Origin: Sphaerolaimus hirsutus | Lineage: Eukaryota > Nematoda > Chromadorea > Monhysterida > Sphaerolaimidae | Length of the DNA: 64,000 nt | NCBI GenBank assembly: GCA_964036195.1 | Contig: OZ038455.1 | Span: 7,519,855-7,583,854 of the forward strand | Direction of reading: 5' to 3' | Part shown: piece by piece, positions 11,201 to 23,200 of the stretch | Numbering within the stretch: the stretch's first letter is position 1 | Layout of the letters: every line of letters starts with the position of its first letter | Notes under the pieces: generated by a model | The model's database searches: none | Told to the model about the DNA's origin: nothing | What the model saw: the letters and a program-made list of their open reading frames with translations, nothing else | Made by a program: the position numbers and the translations under genes

Positions 11201-14200
11201 TTCAGAATAGAAATTTTGTGACCGAAAATGCACGACATCCGAGTTCGAAAATGAAGATGACATAAGTGTATCTTACGTTTACGCTATACGTAGAAATGTG
11301 GAAAGTATTTATGAGAATTACCGTATTTCCTCGAAATACCTCCCCCCTTGAAATACCCCCCTCATTTGACCCCCCCCCCCTCTCGAGACCACTATGAAAC
11401 AATCACCCCCCCCCCCCTCGAAATACCCCCCCCAGATTGAGTGTAAAGAGAACGTACATGACAAATACTGCAGTTTGTGTTCTGCGTAGTGCAGAACACA
11501 CGTTAAAACAATGTTGTAATCACGTGTGAACAGTGTTTTTACCATCTAAGTACTAATATTAGTATACAGGAGTTGATACATGTCAGTTATTGATGCATTT
11601 TTCTACCCCAGCACACATCACAAACCACGATTTTGTACTAGGATTTCAAAAAATTTCCTGTGAAATAATAACCCCCCCCCCTCGAAATACCCCCCCCTCG
11701 TTTAACCCCCCCTCTCGGGAGCACTATGAAACAATCACCCCCCGGGGGGTATTTCGAGGAAATACGGTATGTATAAATACATCGCAAAAATCGACAACAA
11801 AAAGTCCGAGTTTGGAAAAGAATATTAATTAAATGGTGCTGTCGATTAAGTGCCATCAACATCTAAGGGCAGATTACCAAGTGGACATCTGAAAAATGTC
11901 GCTGAAAGCTTGATTTTGAACGAACTCACTGAGCAAAAACTCCCTGAAAATTTTTACGCTGACGCTTTATTTTACGCTTTCCTAGGTATTTAAAAAATAC
12001 CTTACGCTTTTAGTATCCACACTCAAAATTTGGAAAGTGTATTTACGCTTACGCTTACGCTTTCCAAAAATACCGGTATTTTGACAACTCTGATGTAAAC
12101 TTGATGGTATTTTTCAGCCATGAAATACAAAGGAGCTGGAATTGTGCCAAATGCAAAATAATAATAAAAAATGTCACCAAAGGCTGTTATTTAGTAATTT
12201 TGGTCAATTCACACATTGCTGTTTTAAGATCAAATGTTGAAGCAGTTGTATGAATCATTGTTTGTATTGGCACTCAGTGAATACTGTTAAGTAGCTGTTT
12301 GTAAAACTATGGCAGAATGTGAAAAAAATAGGTGGAAAAATGGGGCAGTTAAATTAATGTTCACAAAAAGAATTGAAAGTGCCTGTACTATTAGAGGAAA
12401 TATGGTAAAGCATTATTCAGTGAAATATTAATTGATGGTGTCATACTTGTGCAGTATTTATGTGCTCCAGGACCAAGGTATGACATTTTTAAATACCTCT
12501 GAAATGGCTGATGGAATATCAAAGGAATTTCCACCATTGCTATACAAGACACTAGCTGACCATTTGAGAAAGAAAGGATTTTCTGAGAAATTCATTCATG
12601 AATTGGCATCTGCTATTGTTACAGTCAATTATGGGCAGGATGTAGAGAAAGTTTGTTTTTTTAAATTTTGAAATTGTCTGTGATTTCTGTGTTTGGTCTG
12701 TGATTTCCCACTATTAACAAAATTATCAACAATAATGTGAACACAAGGATGTAGCCAAGGGGGCGGTATCCCCCCCTGGGTGTCCCGGGCTGGACAAAAG
12801 ATATGCTAGAAAATGCACTTCCGTAAAGTGATTTTGTCAGCAGTGTGCAAAAATTTTGGTTTTCCACATTTCCCCACCCATACGATATATCTTATTAATT
12901 TTTGATGTTTAAGGATTTAAAAAATCTGATTTTAATTTGAAAAGAGCAATTTAACAAAAAATTGATTGTTTAAAAAAATCAAGGCATTTAAAAAATTGAT
13001 TTTTTTTCCCAACTGTAGCATTGACGCCTACAAATGGTACCAGTGCCATGACCATATCCCGTAATCTAGGGCAAAATATTAGGGGGGGGGGTGCACTCAA
13101 ACATCCTGGCTATGTCCCTGTGTGTGTGATTTATAACGAAAAATCTCTCATTACTGCAATGTCAGAATGTTTTCTAGACTCATACCAGCCAGTTCTTATC
13201 CACACTAAATCCATTGTGATTTGTAGCAGTCATGGGTAGCACATATAAATAGTTTACTTTGAACACCCTGCAGGTTCATGCCTTTGCTGGTTCTGTAGGT
13301 TTGGCTGGTGCAGGGGGTGAACTTTTCTCTGTACATGGTGGAAATTGCAAGGTCTCTGAGAAGTTGATAGACATGAGTGGAGCTGAGATGCATTTGTGAG
13401 TTTGCTTGTTGTATTATATAATATTGATTGACATTGACAGTCGCATGCCTATCATATGATTTTAGAAATTACATAAAATACAGTGAGGTTGCATTCCACA
13501 CTTTCCTTTTTGTACCCTGAAATATCATCACTTATCATTCTAGTATAATTTTCCATACTACACTATGTATCATGCAGCGAGCGTGTCCAAGCCATTATCA
13601 GGCACAATGATGGTACATTTTCAATAGAAACAGAAGACTCTAATACCAATCCAAGACAGGTAAAATATCTTTATATGACAATAACATTTTCAATTCATTT
13701 TTGGTGTGTCATTGATGTCTTGTTATCTATGCCCAGCATCAAGGCTTCTCTGCTGTCATAATTGCTGCACCACAACCAGCTAATGACCCTGAAAAGTGTA
13801 TTTCACTTAGAAATGTACCTGGCCTGGCAAGCAATTCAATTTACCTTCCAATGCACAAGTTGACATCAAACTTTGTGCAGGGCAGCATTAAGGCTCATTT
13901 CTGGAATATTACTGATAGAACTCTCCCAAATGGTGGGTTACCTGATGTGATATTATAATCAACTGAATTGTAAAGTGTTTGTTCACTGAAATCTACCAAA
14001 ATAACCACCAACATTGTGCAGAAATTCTCATGACTCATCCTTCATGGTATAATTCTGCATCACAGTGTACACCAGTTGATTCTGAAAAGCTCTCAACAGA
14101 AACAGGTGCTAAATCTGTGTGGAAAATATTCTCACCAAAACCTATTGACAAGTATAAAGTTGATGACATGTTTGGACACAACTATTCATCTCATTATGTG

Positions 14201-14724
14201 GTTGGTTCCATTTCTAAATTGCCATCAATGGTTGTCATTAGGTTCCTTTGTATTTGTTTCAATATATTATCTGAAACAATAGCACAAACTGGAGTATTTA
14301 TTAGCTTGGTATTGACTCATTCAAAATATATACCAGTGCTCGGGTACAGGTTTCATTTAGTACTTATGATGATTATTACTTTCAAGATTGGTTTTGCTGT
14401 AATTTTATTCCTACTTCAATGAAACAATAGACCCTAATGATTACTCCATCAATTCTCAGGTAAATATATACTTTTCAACAAAGTTCCCATGTGGTTTTTC
14501 AGGTAAATTGGCTAGCGTATCCAGAATACTCAATCTGGACTGCAAAACAAGCTAAAAATGGTGAAGAAAGAATTCAGAAATTTGGCAGCATGCCATTTGT
14601 ATTAGCACCTGGGCTGTATTATGTAAATGCAGTTGAGAGTTTAGCATCTGCAATGGAAATGTCTGCCATTGGTGGTAGAAATGTGGCACTGCTGGCTTTG
14701 AATTTTTTAGATGAATGTCTTTGA
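8216..14724 (+). CDS. PCYOX1: Prenylcysteine oxidase (PCYOX1-like), 10 exons, complete
   Basis: This FAD-dependent thioether oxidase cleaves prenylcysteine, released by breakdown of prenylated proteins, in lysosomes or the secretory route. Exons: 8216-8339, 8400-8507, 8580-8693, 10569-10743, 12455-12650, 13274-13395, 13578-13659, 13737-13932, 14022-14200, 14503-14724. Phases agree throughout and the product is 505 aa, the usual family size. The N-terminus has a short hydrophobic stretch (about residues 6-21) then a basic linker. The FAD dinucleotide motif IIGGGVGG is at about 43-50, followed by GGR and the YESGGSIIH segment in exon 3. LLWQYGF (exon 4), KKGFSEKF and VNYGQD (exon 5), VWKIFSPKPIDK (exon 9), WLAYP and SAMEMSAI (exon 10) are family landmarks. 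Exon 5 starts at 12455, not at the nearer AG at 12461, because only this start keeps frame and restores the IY..Q segment. Introns 3, 4 and 5 carry nested transposons. Confidence 0.95.
9192..10395. mobile_element. hAT-like non-autonomous element, CGAATTTT word family
   Basis: Inverted ends TAACGATGGCAAA and TTTGCCATCGTTA are flanked by perfect 8-bp copies GTGACGCG at 9184-9191 and 10396-10403. The uninterrupted site is preserved at 34502-34509 in the related copy. Both subterminal zones consist of repeated CGAATTTT-like words (9240-9400 and 10225-10385). Inside are a hairpin (9736-9920) and a TGTCAAATGTCATG-type segment (9958-10125). Confidence 0.88.
9736..9920. repeat. Hairpin: inverted CCATAACCCATCTGAAT arms
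   Basis: Left arm from 9736 (CTCCAGCGACATTACAC) pairs with the right arm ending near 9920 (GTGTAATGTCGCTGGAG). The AT-rich loop is around 9805-9845. A fragment of the same arm recurs near 43040. It lies inside the CGAATTTT element. Confidence 0.7.
10841..12092. mobile_element. hAT-like element, TACGCTT word family (copy 1)
   Basis: Begins CAGAGTTGCGAAAGCG and ends CAACTCTG, with perfect 8-bp duplications ATGTAAAC at 10833-10840 and 12093-12100. The first and last 150 bp are arrays of ACGCTT / AAGCGT words mixed with AAATACCCG. No transposase reading frame. A TA-targeting element (11321-11767) is nested inside. In intron 4 of the prenylcysteine oxidase. Confidence 0.9.
11321..11767. mobile_element. 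TA-inserting element, CCGTATTTCCTCGAAATA ends (copy 1)
   Basis: Inverted ends CCGTATTTCCTCGAAATA / TATTTCGAGGAAATACGG are flanked by TA (11319-11320, 11768-11769). Subterminal C and G runs of 6-13 bases alternate with TCGAAATA. Mariner-like by target duplication only; no coding capacity. Confidence 0.85.
12744..13120. mobile_element. Degenerate CAAGGATGTAGCC-end element
   Basis: Ends CAAGGATGTAGCC and GGCTATGTCCCTG are inverted and match, with CpG-type changes, the elements at 4391-4813 and 5186-6004. Flanks TGTGAACA and TGTGTGTG are only partly alike. Fills most of intron 5 of the prenylcysteine oxidase. Confidence 0.7.
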
Positions 14725-15258
14725 TTTTTTTCCTATTTATTTTTACAACATAGATTTATGCATTTAACACAATCGTATTTGGATGTGTGGTTATCCTGAT
14801 AACACTTCTTGGATTTGAGTGTTTTAAGTTTTTGGAATACACTGGGACGTATAGATTGGATTGTTGCATTTCTTAATTTTCTGTTTGATTTGTACACATT
14901 TTGGTTTTGCTGACTTCCAAGCTGTAGGACATTTTGTTTTTCCATGAATAGATCCATGTGCAATCCATGTGAAGTTCTATATTGTGTTTTTTTGCATTTT
15001 AAATACATTTTGATGGTGTTCCTGTTTTATGTGGCTTATATGTACTGGGAATATGTATCTTGTGATTCACATCACACTAATTACCGCAGTGATTATAAAC
15101 AAAATTTAAAGCAATATCTCAATCAATTTGATAAATCTGGGACAGTCCTCATTTACCATTGTTCTAGCAAAAAAGTTCAAAAAGTGGGAATATACTTTTC
15201 ATATTCGGAAAAGTGAGAATACTTTTCATGTAGGTAGGTATTTTTGTTTGACGTCATT

Positions 15259-15776
15259 CAGTGGCGTAACCAGGATTTTTAGGGGGAGGGGGGGATTGTA
15301 TATGGAGGCTGGCAAATAGGGGGGGGGGGGCAACCCCACCAACTTTTACCTATATGATCAAGGTTTATGCGTGGGGCAAACACAAAGGCATGCCTATTGT
15401 CCTCTGCCCTGCATTGTTCTGTTCACTTTGTGTTTGCCGCCTGCGCCTTGACACATGACTGAGCTCAGACATGATCGCCGGTCACCTACCCGGTGGACAT
15501 GTAGAAATACATGGCCGCTGATCTGACATGGCCTGCCGGTTTACTAATTATTTGTTGCAGGTTTACTGCAGGTTTACGTCTGTATTTATTAATACATAAA
15601 TATACCGTGGCCGTTCGCTGAATTTTCACAGGTATTTGAACATTAATTGTGACCACAACTGAAAATACAGGATGAAAGGCAAAATTTATAGAAATGACCA
15701 GAAAAATCAGTTTAACAAATTGTGAATTTTAATTGTCTCGCTGGGAGGAGGGGAGAGAGTGCCCCCTGGCTAAGTC
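15259..15776. mobile_element. CAGTGGCGTAACCAGG-end element, diverged
   Basis: The left end CAGTGGCGTAACCAGG and right end CCTGGCTAAGTCACAG are inverted with several mismatches, and G/C-run blocks lie just inside the left end. It looks related to the CARGGACGTAGCC group. No convincing target duplication. Confidence 0.55.
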
Positions 15777-16337
15777 ACAGACAATTTAAATAATGCAGTT
15801 GTTAACACAGAACAAGGGACAAGTGAACAATGCATTGTTTTGAGTAAAGGTATTTGTGTTATTGTGTCTGTCTATGTGCCATTCAGGCATGTGTCCATAG
15901 TTGGTAAATGTACTGAACTCTTTCAAAGTAAACATAAATGAAGTATTTTATTTTTACTCACGGTTGAGTACAGAAAATGTACATTTATTGTTTGGAGGAT
16001 ACATAAATGTATTTATTCGGTACTTGAGTATAGGTATGTATTTTTCGAGTTCACGCAAATATGTTTTAACAACTATGCATGTCTCTTCAAGCTGCAAATT
16101 TGTGCATTGTCAAACCCTTACAATAACATACTGTCCCGACGAGCAATGTTTTTGCCAAGTTGGGCATATTAATTTGTCGCATCTCACTGCACTTAGACAA
16201 CAGGACATTCTGTCATGGACGAGCGCTAAGCAGCACTTTATTGGCCATGATAGGTATTTTGTTTGAGAGTGTCAGAGCTTGAATTATCTTGACATGTTTT
16301 TGTATTTAAAAATAAATACAGCTGTTCCATTGAAATA

Positions 16338-16748
16338 CCCTAAATCCTCGAATAAGACCCCAGGGGAGTTATTTTTTCGTCAGACGTTTTGGAGGGGGGA
16401 GTTATTCAAGGGGGGGGAGTTATTCGAGGGGGGGGAGTTATTATTTCCTCAGGAAATTTGGACTTAATTCATTGTATGGATGCAGTATATTAACTCGTGT
16501 AATTCAGGTATTTCACTGTCCAACAACAACAAAACAATGTATACACTGCATACACATTATGTATCTGCTGTCGCTACTATTCTTTTATAGTTTTGTATTG
16601 TATCCTTTTCATCAGAAGTAGGAGTTATTTAAGAGGGGGGAGTTATTCAAGGGGGGGAGTTATTTTTTCCTCACCCCGCCAGCAGGGGGGACTTATTCAA
16701 GGGGGGGTGTTATTCGAGGGGGGGGGGGTCTTATTCGAGGATTTGCGG
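16338..16748. mobile_element. TA-inserting element, TCGAATAAGACCCC word variant
   Basis: Starts after TA with CCCTAAATCCTCGAATAAG and ends CTTATTCGAGGATTTGCGG before TA. Interior words are GGGGGAGTTATTC repeats in both halves. Same plan as the CCGTATTTCC group but with a different word. Confidence 0.75.
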
Positions 16749-17251
16749 TACAATAGTTCATGTTGAGATTTCCTTGTCACTTGAATCCTATCTCATTCTC
16801 TAGAAAAAAATGGTCATTGAAATGATTATGGGTCAGTCTATTTGTCCACCGAAATAAAATTGAGATGGCTATTCTTTGATTTGATGTCTAGATGTGCTTT
16901 TAGATGATAAAATCATTGTCCCAATGTAATCTCAGAGATAATTTTAAACTATAATATAAAAAGTCCACTCCGCAGCCCACAGTGGCTTTGGATGTGGTCT
17001 CCTGTAGGGGTTCAGAAAGATTATAAATCACTATGATGATATAATGTGTGCCACTTGGCCATGACAATATAAGAATCATTCCTATAAATACTCAACTCAA
17101 GATAGACAGATAACTGACTGTGGTGTAGGTTAGCCAGATGGGAACCAGAGTATTTGTGAGTAGGGGATGCCACCCCAAATCCAACAACCACAACAGATAA
17201 GAAATGCTGTGGTAAAAGCATTAACATTATTCTTCCACATTCAGCAATGTG

Positions 17252-20200
17252 ATGGATAACAAACCAATACTAATGGAACCTATTCTACTAAAAATATGTT
17301 TGATCAGTGTATTGTTTTGTCAAGTTGCAAATTGCGCTGATTACTGTCCAATTATAGATGAATGTAAGGAGTCTGCACCGAATTGCGACGGCTGTACAAG
17401 GTCATACAGTGAGAATGCAAGAAATCGGGAGTGAGATCATTTTATATTTAGTAAAAATGTTAAAAATAGTGTGAAGCTGTTAAGCCGGAATTAGAGCTCA
17501 GCGTCGATTCGACGCAAAATGACGACGTAAAATCAATTACACGAGTGTGGATCATGCTACGGGTCTACAATTTTCTAAGGATAATAGATGAATCAATACC
17601 TTAATCGTGTCCATTACTGAGTGTTATCAGCCACAACTAGAGCGAATTGAAAAATTCAATTTTTATCATTTCACGTCATCATTTTACGTCAGGGAACTAA
17701 CTTTACATTTCACGTCAACGGTTGCTTGCAATCGTTGACGTGAAATGTCAAATTTGTTCCCTGACGTAAAATGATGATAAAAATTGAATTTTTCAATTCG
17801 CTCTAGTTGTGGCTGATAACACTCAGTATTGGACACGATTAAGGTATTGATTCATATATTATCCTTAGAAAATTGTAGACCCGTAGCATGATCCACACTC
17901 GTGTAATTAATTTCACGACGTCATTTCACGTCGTCATTTCACGTCGAATCGACGCTGAGCTCTAATTCCGGCTTTAGGGGAACACCACAAGTGCCCACAC
18001 TGAAAGCAAGACGAGAAGGTGGAAAGAAGCAGTCACTTGATACAAGTGCAGTCTGCACTTTGGGGTTGGGATTTGGCACTTTGGAGCCCCTGATCTGCTG
18101 GCACTTTTGTGGCACCATTCATGTCATTAGCAGGGTTGGCAAAATCTCAGAAAATAGAAAAAAATAAAATAAAAATAATATGAAAAATTGAATAATAAAA
18201 TAAAATAAAATCAAATGGAAAATTAATCAAATAAATATACAATTTTACTAAAATTCGAATTTTTGTAAAATTTTTACTAAAATTTGAATGTTTGTAAAAT
18301 TCTATATAAATTTAACAAGTTTCTATCCTGTTTCTTCAGTTCCTATCTGTCAATTTGATTAACTGGTGCGTGGTTGTTGCTTTCATTGTTGTGATCGAAA
18401 AACATTTTTGCTCAAAATATTTGCTTATAATAGAAAATTTTTACACCTTTTTATATATTCTCACCTTCAAAAATCACTAGTTCATGTGATGTTATCACCT
18501 TTTGTTCATTGCATACCTTGAAAAAGCCTATATATTGAACGCTGGGAGGTGGGAACCCCCCCCCCCCCAAAAAAAAAACAACAACAACAAAAAACAACAA
18601 CAACAAACAATAATTTTTCAGCTATCTTTCCCTTCAGAGGAGCAATTTGCTATCTATCCAGTCCCCACAAAGGTCAAAATTCAAAATATTTACCTGTGTT
18701 GCAACCCATATCACAAGTCCATATGTTCAAATTTTTCATATTCACCTGCATGCCTCTAGCCTGCACATTGTTTTATGTCCTTACAAGCAAGATTCTGATT
18801 TTTTGTAAAAATTTTGTACAATTATTGTAAAAAATTTGTAAAATATTAAATTTTATATTAATATTGCCATTTTGGAATAAAACGAAACATGAATAAAATT
18901 ATAAAAAATACAATTTGAGTATAAAGAATTTTACTAAAACCAACCCTGGTCATTAGCAGGGTTGGCAAAATCTCAGAAAAAAATAAAAATAAAATAAAAA
19001 TAAAATGGAATATTCAAGAATAAAATAAAATAAAATAAAATGGAAAATTTAAGAATAAAAATAAAAATTGTATAAAAATTCGAATTTTTGTAAAATTGTA
19101 TAAAAATTTGTATTTTTGTAAAATTGTATAAAAATTCATATTTTTTTGGTAAAATTTTATCTTGTTGCTTGAGTTTCTACCTGTTTATTCATGTATCTGG
19201 GAGCAGTCCCAAGTGTAAAGTGTCAAATGTCATGTAAAATGTCATGCAAAGTGTCAATTGTCATGACAAATGTAAGGTAAAGTGTAAATTGTCATGACAT
19301 GTAAAAAATAAAGTATCAATTGTCAAGCAACTTGTGTCCAAATCTTATGTTTTATATCTAAATTTTATGTTTTGTATCCAACTTATGTTGTTGTTGAATC
19401 CAAATCTTATGTGAACATTTGGAAAAACATAAACAATAACATAAGATTTGGATACAAAACATACTATGGTTACAAAAACACAAGATTTGGATACACAATT
19501 TACACTTTGCATGACATTTGTCATGACAATTGCCACTTTGCTTGAAATTTGACATGACACTTGACATTTTGCATGACAATTGACACTTTACTTTACATTT
19601 GTCATGACAATTGACAAATTGCATTACATTTTACAAATGTGCCCATCACACTCCACTAGTCCTTCTACTGAAAGTGCAAACCATTCTTATCAATAATTGC
19701 AACTTTACACTTGCAGCTAGCTAACAATACATACTGCATGCAACTTTTGAAAAGTAAGGGAAAAATTTGTCACAGTTTTTTTATGTATAGGTCTGATTAT
19801 AACATTTTTTGGCCTTGCATGCATGATTCTGATTTTTTGTAAATTTTTTGTACAATTTTTGTAAATTTTTTGTAAAATGTGTCATTTTATTTTATTAATG
19901 ACTTTTGGGAATAAAATAAAATAAAATAAAATGAAACAAGAATAAAATAAAAATAAAATAAAATTTTTATACAATTTTTATACAATTTTACTAAAATGAA
20001 TTTTTATAAAACCAACCCTGGTCATTAGTGCCACTGCCTACTATTATACTTATGCCCATGCCAATGCCAATGCCTACTAATGGTATCAGTTCTAGCACAA
20101 TTCTATTTCTCTGTAGGTAAAATTTTAGGAGGGCTCCCTTTGGCACTTGTGTTTTTGTTTGTAACCAAATGGCATATCCGACCCAAAAACCCTGGACATG

Positions 20201-23200
20201 TTCCCCCTGAGGGCACTCCCATCCCAGAAGAAAATGGCAAACGTGTTAGCCATTTTGCAGGGCATTTTCCATGACTTTTGACACTTTGCATGCCATTTTA
20301 CATTTTACAGGGCTTTTTACATTGTCTGGGAGTAGCACCTACCTAACTTGGTGCCCTTTTCTGTGATGCCCTTTGGCGCATGCTGCACATTCCTAATTGC
20401 ATCATACCGTATTTCCTGGAAATACCCCCCCCTCGAAATACCCCCCTCGTTTGACCCCCCCTCTCGAGACCACTATGAAACAATCACCCCCCCTCGAAAT
20501 ACCCCCCCAAATTGAGTGTAAAGAGAACGTACATGACAAATACTGCAGTTTGTGTTCTGCGTAGTGCAGAACACACGTTAAAACAATGTCGGAATCACGT
20601 TAGAACAGTGTTTATACCATCTACCGTATTACCTCGAAATACCCCCCGGGGGGTGATTGTTTCATAGTGGTCCCGAGAGGGGGGGAGGGGTATTTCGAGG
20701 GGGGGGGGGTTATTATTTCACAAGAAATTTTTTGAAAACCACGTACGAAATTGTCGTCTGAAACGTACGCAGACGTCGAAAAATGCAACAAAAACTGCCA
20801 TTTATAAGGTTCTGTAGACTAATATTAGTATGTAGATGGTGTGTCACTGTTCTAACGTGACACCGACATTGTTTTAACGTGTGTTCTGCAGAGTTGCGAA
20901 AGCGTATTTACGCTTACCCGAAATACCCGGGTAAATGGGTATTTATACTTACGCTTACGCTTACGCTTTCATAAAATACCTGTACGCTTTATTACGCTTT
21001 CCCGGCCGAAATACCCGGGTACAAAAAGCGTAAAAAAGTTTTTCACATGGTCCAGTTTTATGCTTTTGTAAAAAGTGTAAAAATACAAAAAAGAAAGTGA
21101 ACGAAACTGTATACCAAAAAAATGACTGCATGTGTGCAGTAATGCACTGGAAATCGTGGCACATGTACAAATTGTGTCGCAATATGAATGTCACTTTTAT
21201 ACTGTGTCCTCGGGCAAAATATTTAGATGGCTTTAGAATAGAAATTTTGTGGCCGAAAATGCACGACGTCCGAGTTCGAAAATGAAGATGACATAAGTAC
21301 ACATGTAGTATGTCTTACGTCTACGCTATTAGAAGAAATATGGTAAGTATTTATGAGAATTAGGTAGGTATAAATACATCGCAAAAATCGACAGCACAAA
21401 GTCCGAGTTCGGAAATGAAGATTAATTAACTGTCGCTGTCGATTAATTGCTATCAACATCTAAGGGCAGACTACCAAGTAGACATCCGAAAAATGTCGCT
21501 GAAAGCTTAATTTTTGAACAAATTCACTGAGCAAAAACTCCCTGAAATTTTTTTACGCTTACGCTTTATTTTACGCTTTCCTAGGTATTTAAGAAATAGC
21601 TTACGCTTTCAGTATCCACACTCAAAATTTGGAAAGTGTATTTACGCTTACGCTTACGCTTTCCAAAAATACCAGTATTTTAACAACTCTGGTGTTCTGC
21701 AGTACACAGAACACAAACTACAGTTATTGTCATGTACGTTCCCTTTACACTCAATTTGGGGGGGGGGTATTTCGAGGGGGGGGGGTAATTGTTGCATAGT
21801 GGTCCCGAGAGGGGGGGGGGTCAAACGAGGGGGGGGGGGTATTTCAAGGGGGGGTATTTCGAGGAAATACGGTACGTATTAATATTAGTCTACAGGAGTC
21901 TTTACATGTCAGTTATTGATGCATTTTTCTCGCGGATTTCTCCCCAGCGCACATCACAAACAACGATTTTGTACTAGGATTTCAAAAAAGTTCTTGCAAA
22001 ATAATAACACCCCCCTCGAAATACCCCCCCCTCGTTTAACCCCCCCCCCCCCCCACCCTCTCGGGAGCACTATGAAACAATCACCCCCGGGGGGGGGGTA
22101 TTACGGGAAATACGGTAATCGATTTTTGTCTGAAAATACAAATACTGTATTACCTCGAAATACCCCCAGGAGGTTTATTATTTCGCCAGCAAAATTTGAG
22201 GGGGGGATAATTCGAGGGGGGCGGGTTTATTCGAAGGGGGAGTCTATTATTTCGCCATAAATTTTTGGAAATTCCCCATACGCAGACGTAGAAAAATCGA
22301 ACAATCACATAGATTTATATGTGTTTATAGGCATATATTACTGTATATACACAAAAACCTTCCCTAACGTCACTTAATCATCAGTTTTAACGTGTGTTCC
22401 GCATAGTACAGATCACAAACTGCGGTATTTGTCATGTACGTTCACGTTACACTCAATTTTAGGGGGGGTATTTCGAGGGGGGGTTTATTATTTCCTCAGC
22501 CGAAATTTAGGGGGGGTATTTCGCGGGGGGTGGGTTAATTCAAGGGGGGATAATTCGAGGTAATACGGTACAATTTTTATCTGAATTGTACAAATTTTTA
22601 ACGGTTCATCGGATAGTTATCTGATGTAAATATATGCAAAAGGATTTGATGCATGTGCGCCTTGTTCTAGACTGCCACAATGTTAAAAGACTATATTCTA
22701 CTTTGGGATGGAAGTTGTGACATTTGGCAATTTGAAATTCGATTTTACATTCATTTAATAACATGACATTTCAGCATCTGTGCTGAAAATGACCATTGTG
22801 GATGTGACTGCAATAATCACTGTGACTGTGATGGTAAAACGTGCGGCAGCTGGCCTTGGAATGACGGGTATTGTGAAAATTGCGATTGCAGAAAGAAAAT
22901 TGTGACCCAGAAGTGTCGGTGGGTGATTTTACAGAACTAAAATTGTTGTTTCCTGTATGTAAAGTCACAGTATAGGGTGGCACACGTCAGGCGCCCGGTT
23001 TCAATTGGCACCCAACACGTCAATTTTGAATGAAACCTGCTCAAATTTGGTATGGTGGTAGATAAATGTACCCCATTTGTTTTGTTAAGTGTACAGTTCC
23101 ACACCACAAATGTTCATGTCAGAACGTGAAGCATACCTAGTTTGATATTTACGTAGTGATGTAAAAGCGCCATGGCGCTGGCGCCTGGCGCTAGCGCCAA

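Larger units (their letters stand above)
14725..17251. other. Intergenic region between PCYOX1 and the receptor gene
   Basis: No coding exon is supportable here. It holds the 3' end of PCYOX1 (no clear AATAAA seen), a CAGTGGCGTAACC-end element near 15259-15776 and a TA-type element at 16338-16748. In the remaining sequence (14725-15258, 15777-16337, 16749-17243) I see nothing identifiable. An AG at 17243-17244 could be an acceptor preceding the start codon at 17252, which would place an untranslated first exon upstream. Confidence 0.6.
20407..22115. mobile_element. TA-inserting element, outer host of a three-level nest
   Basis: Begins CCGTATTTCCTGGAAATA after TA and ends TTACGGGAAATACGG before TA. 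Its two halves match the single element at 11321-11767 when the insertion at 20625-21872 is removed. Confidence 0.8.
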
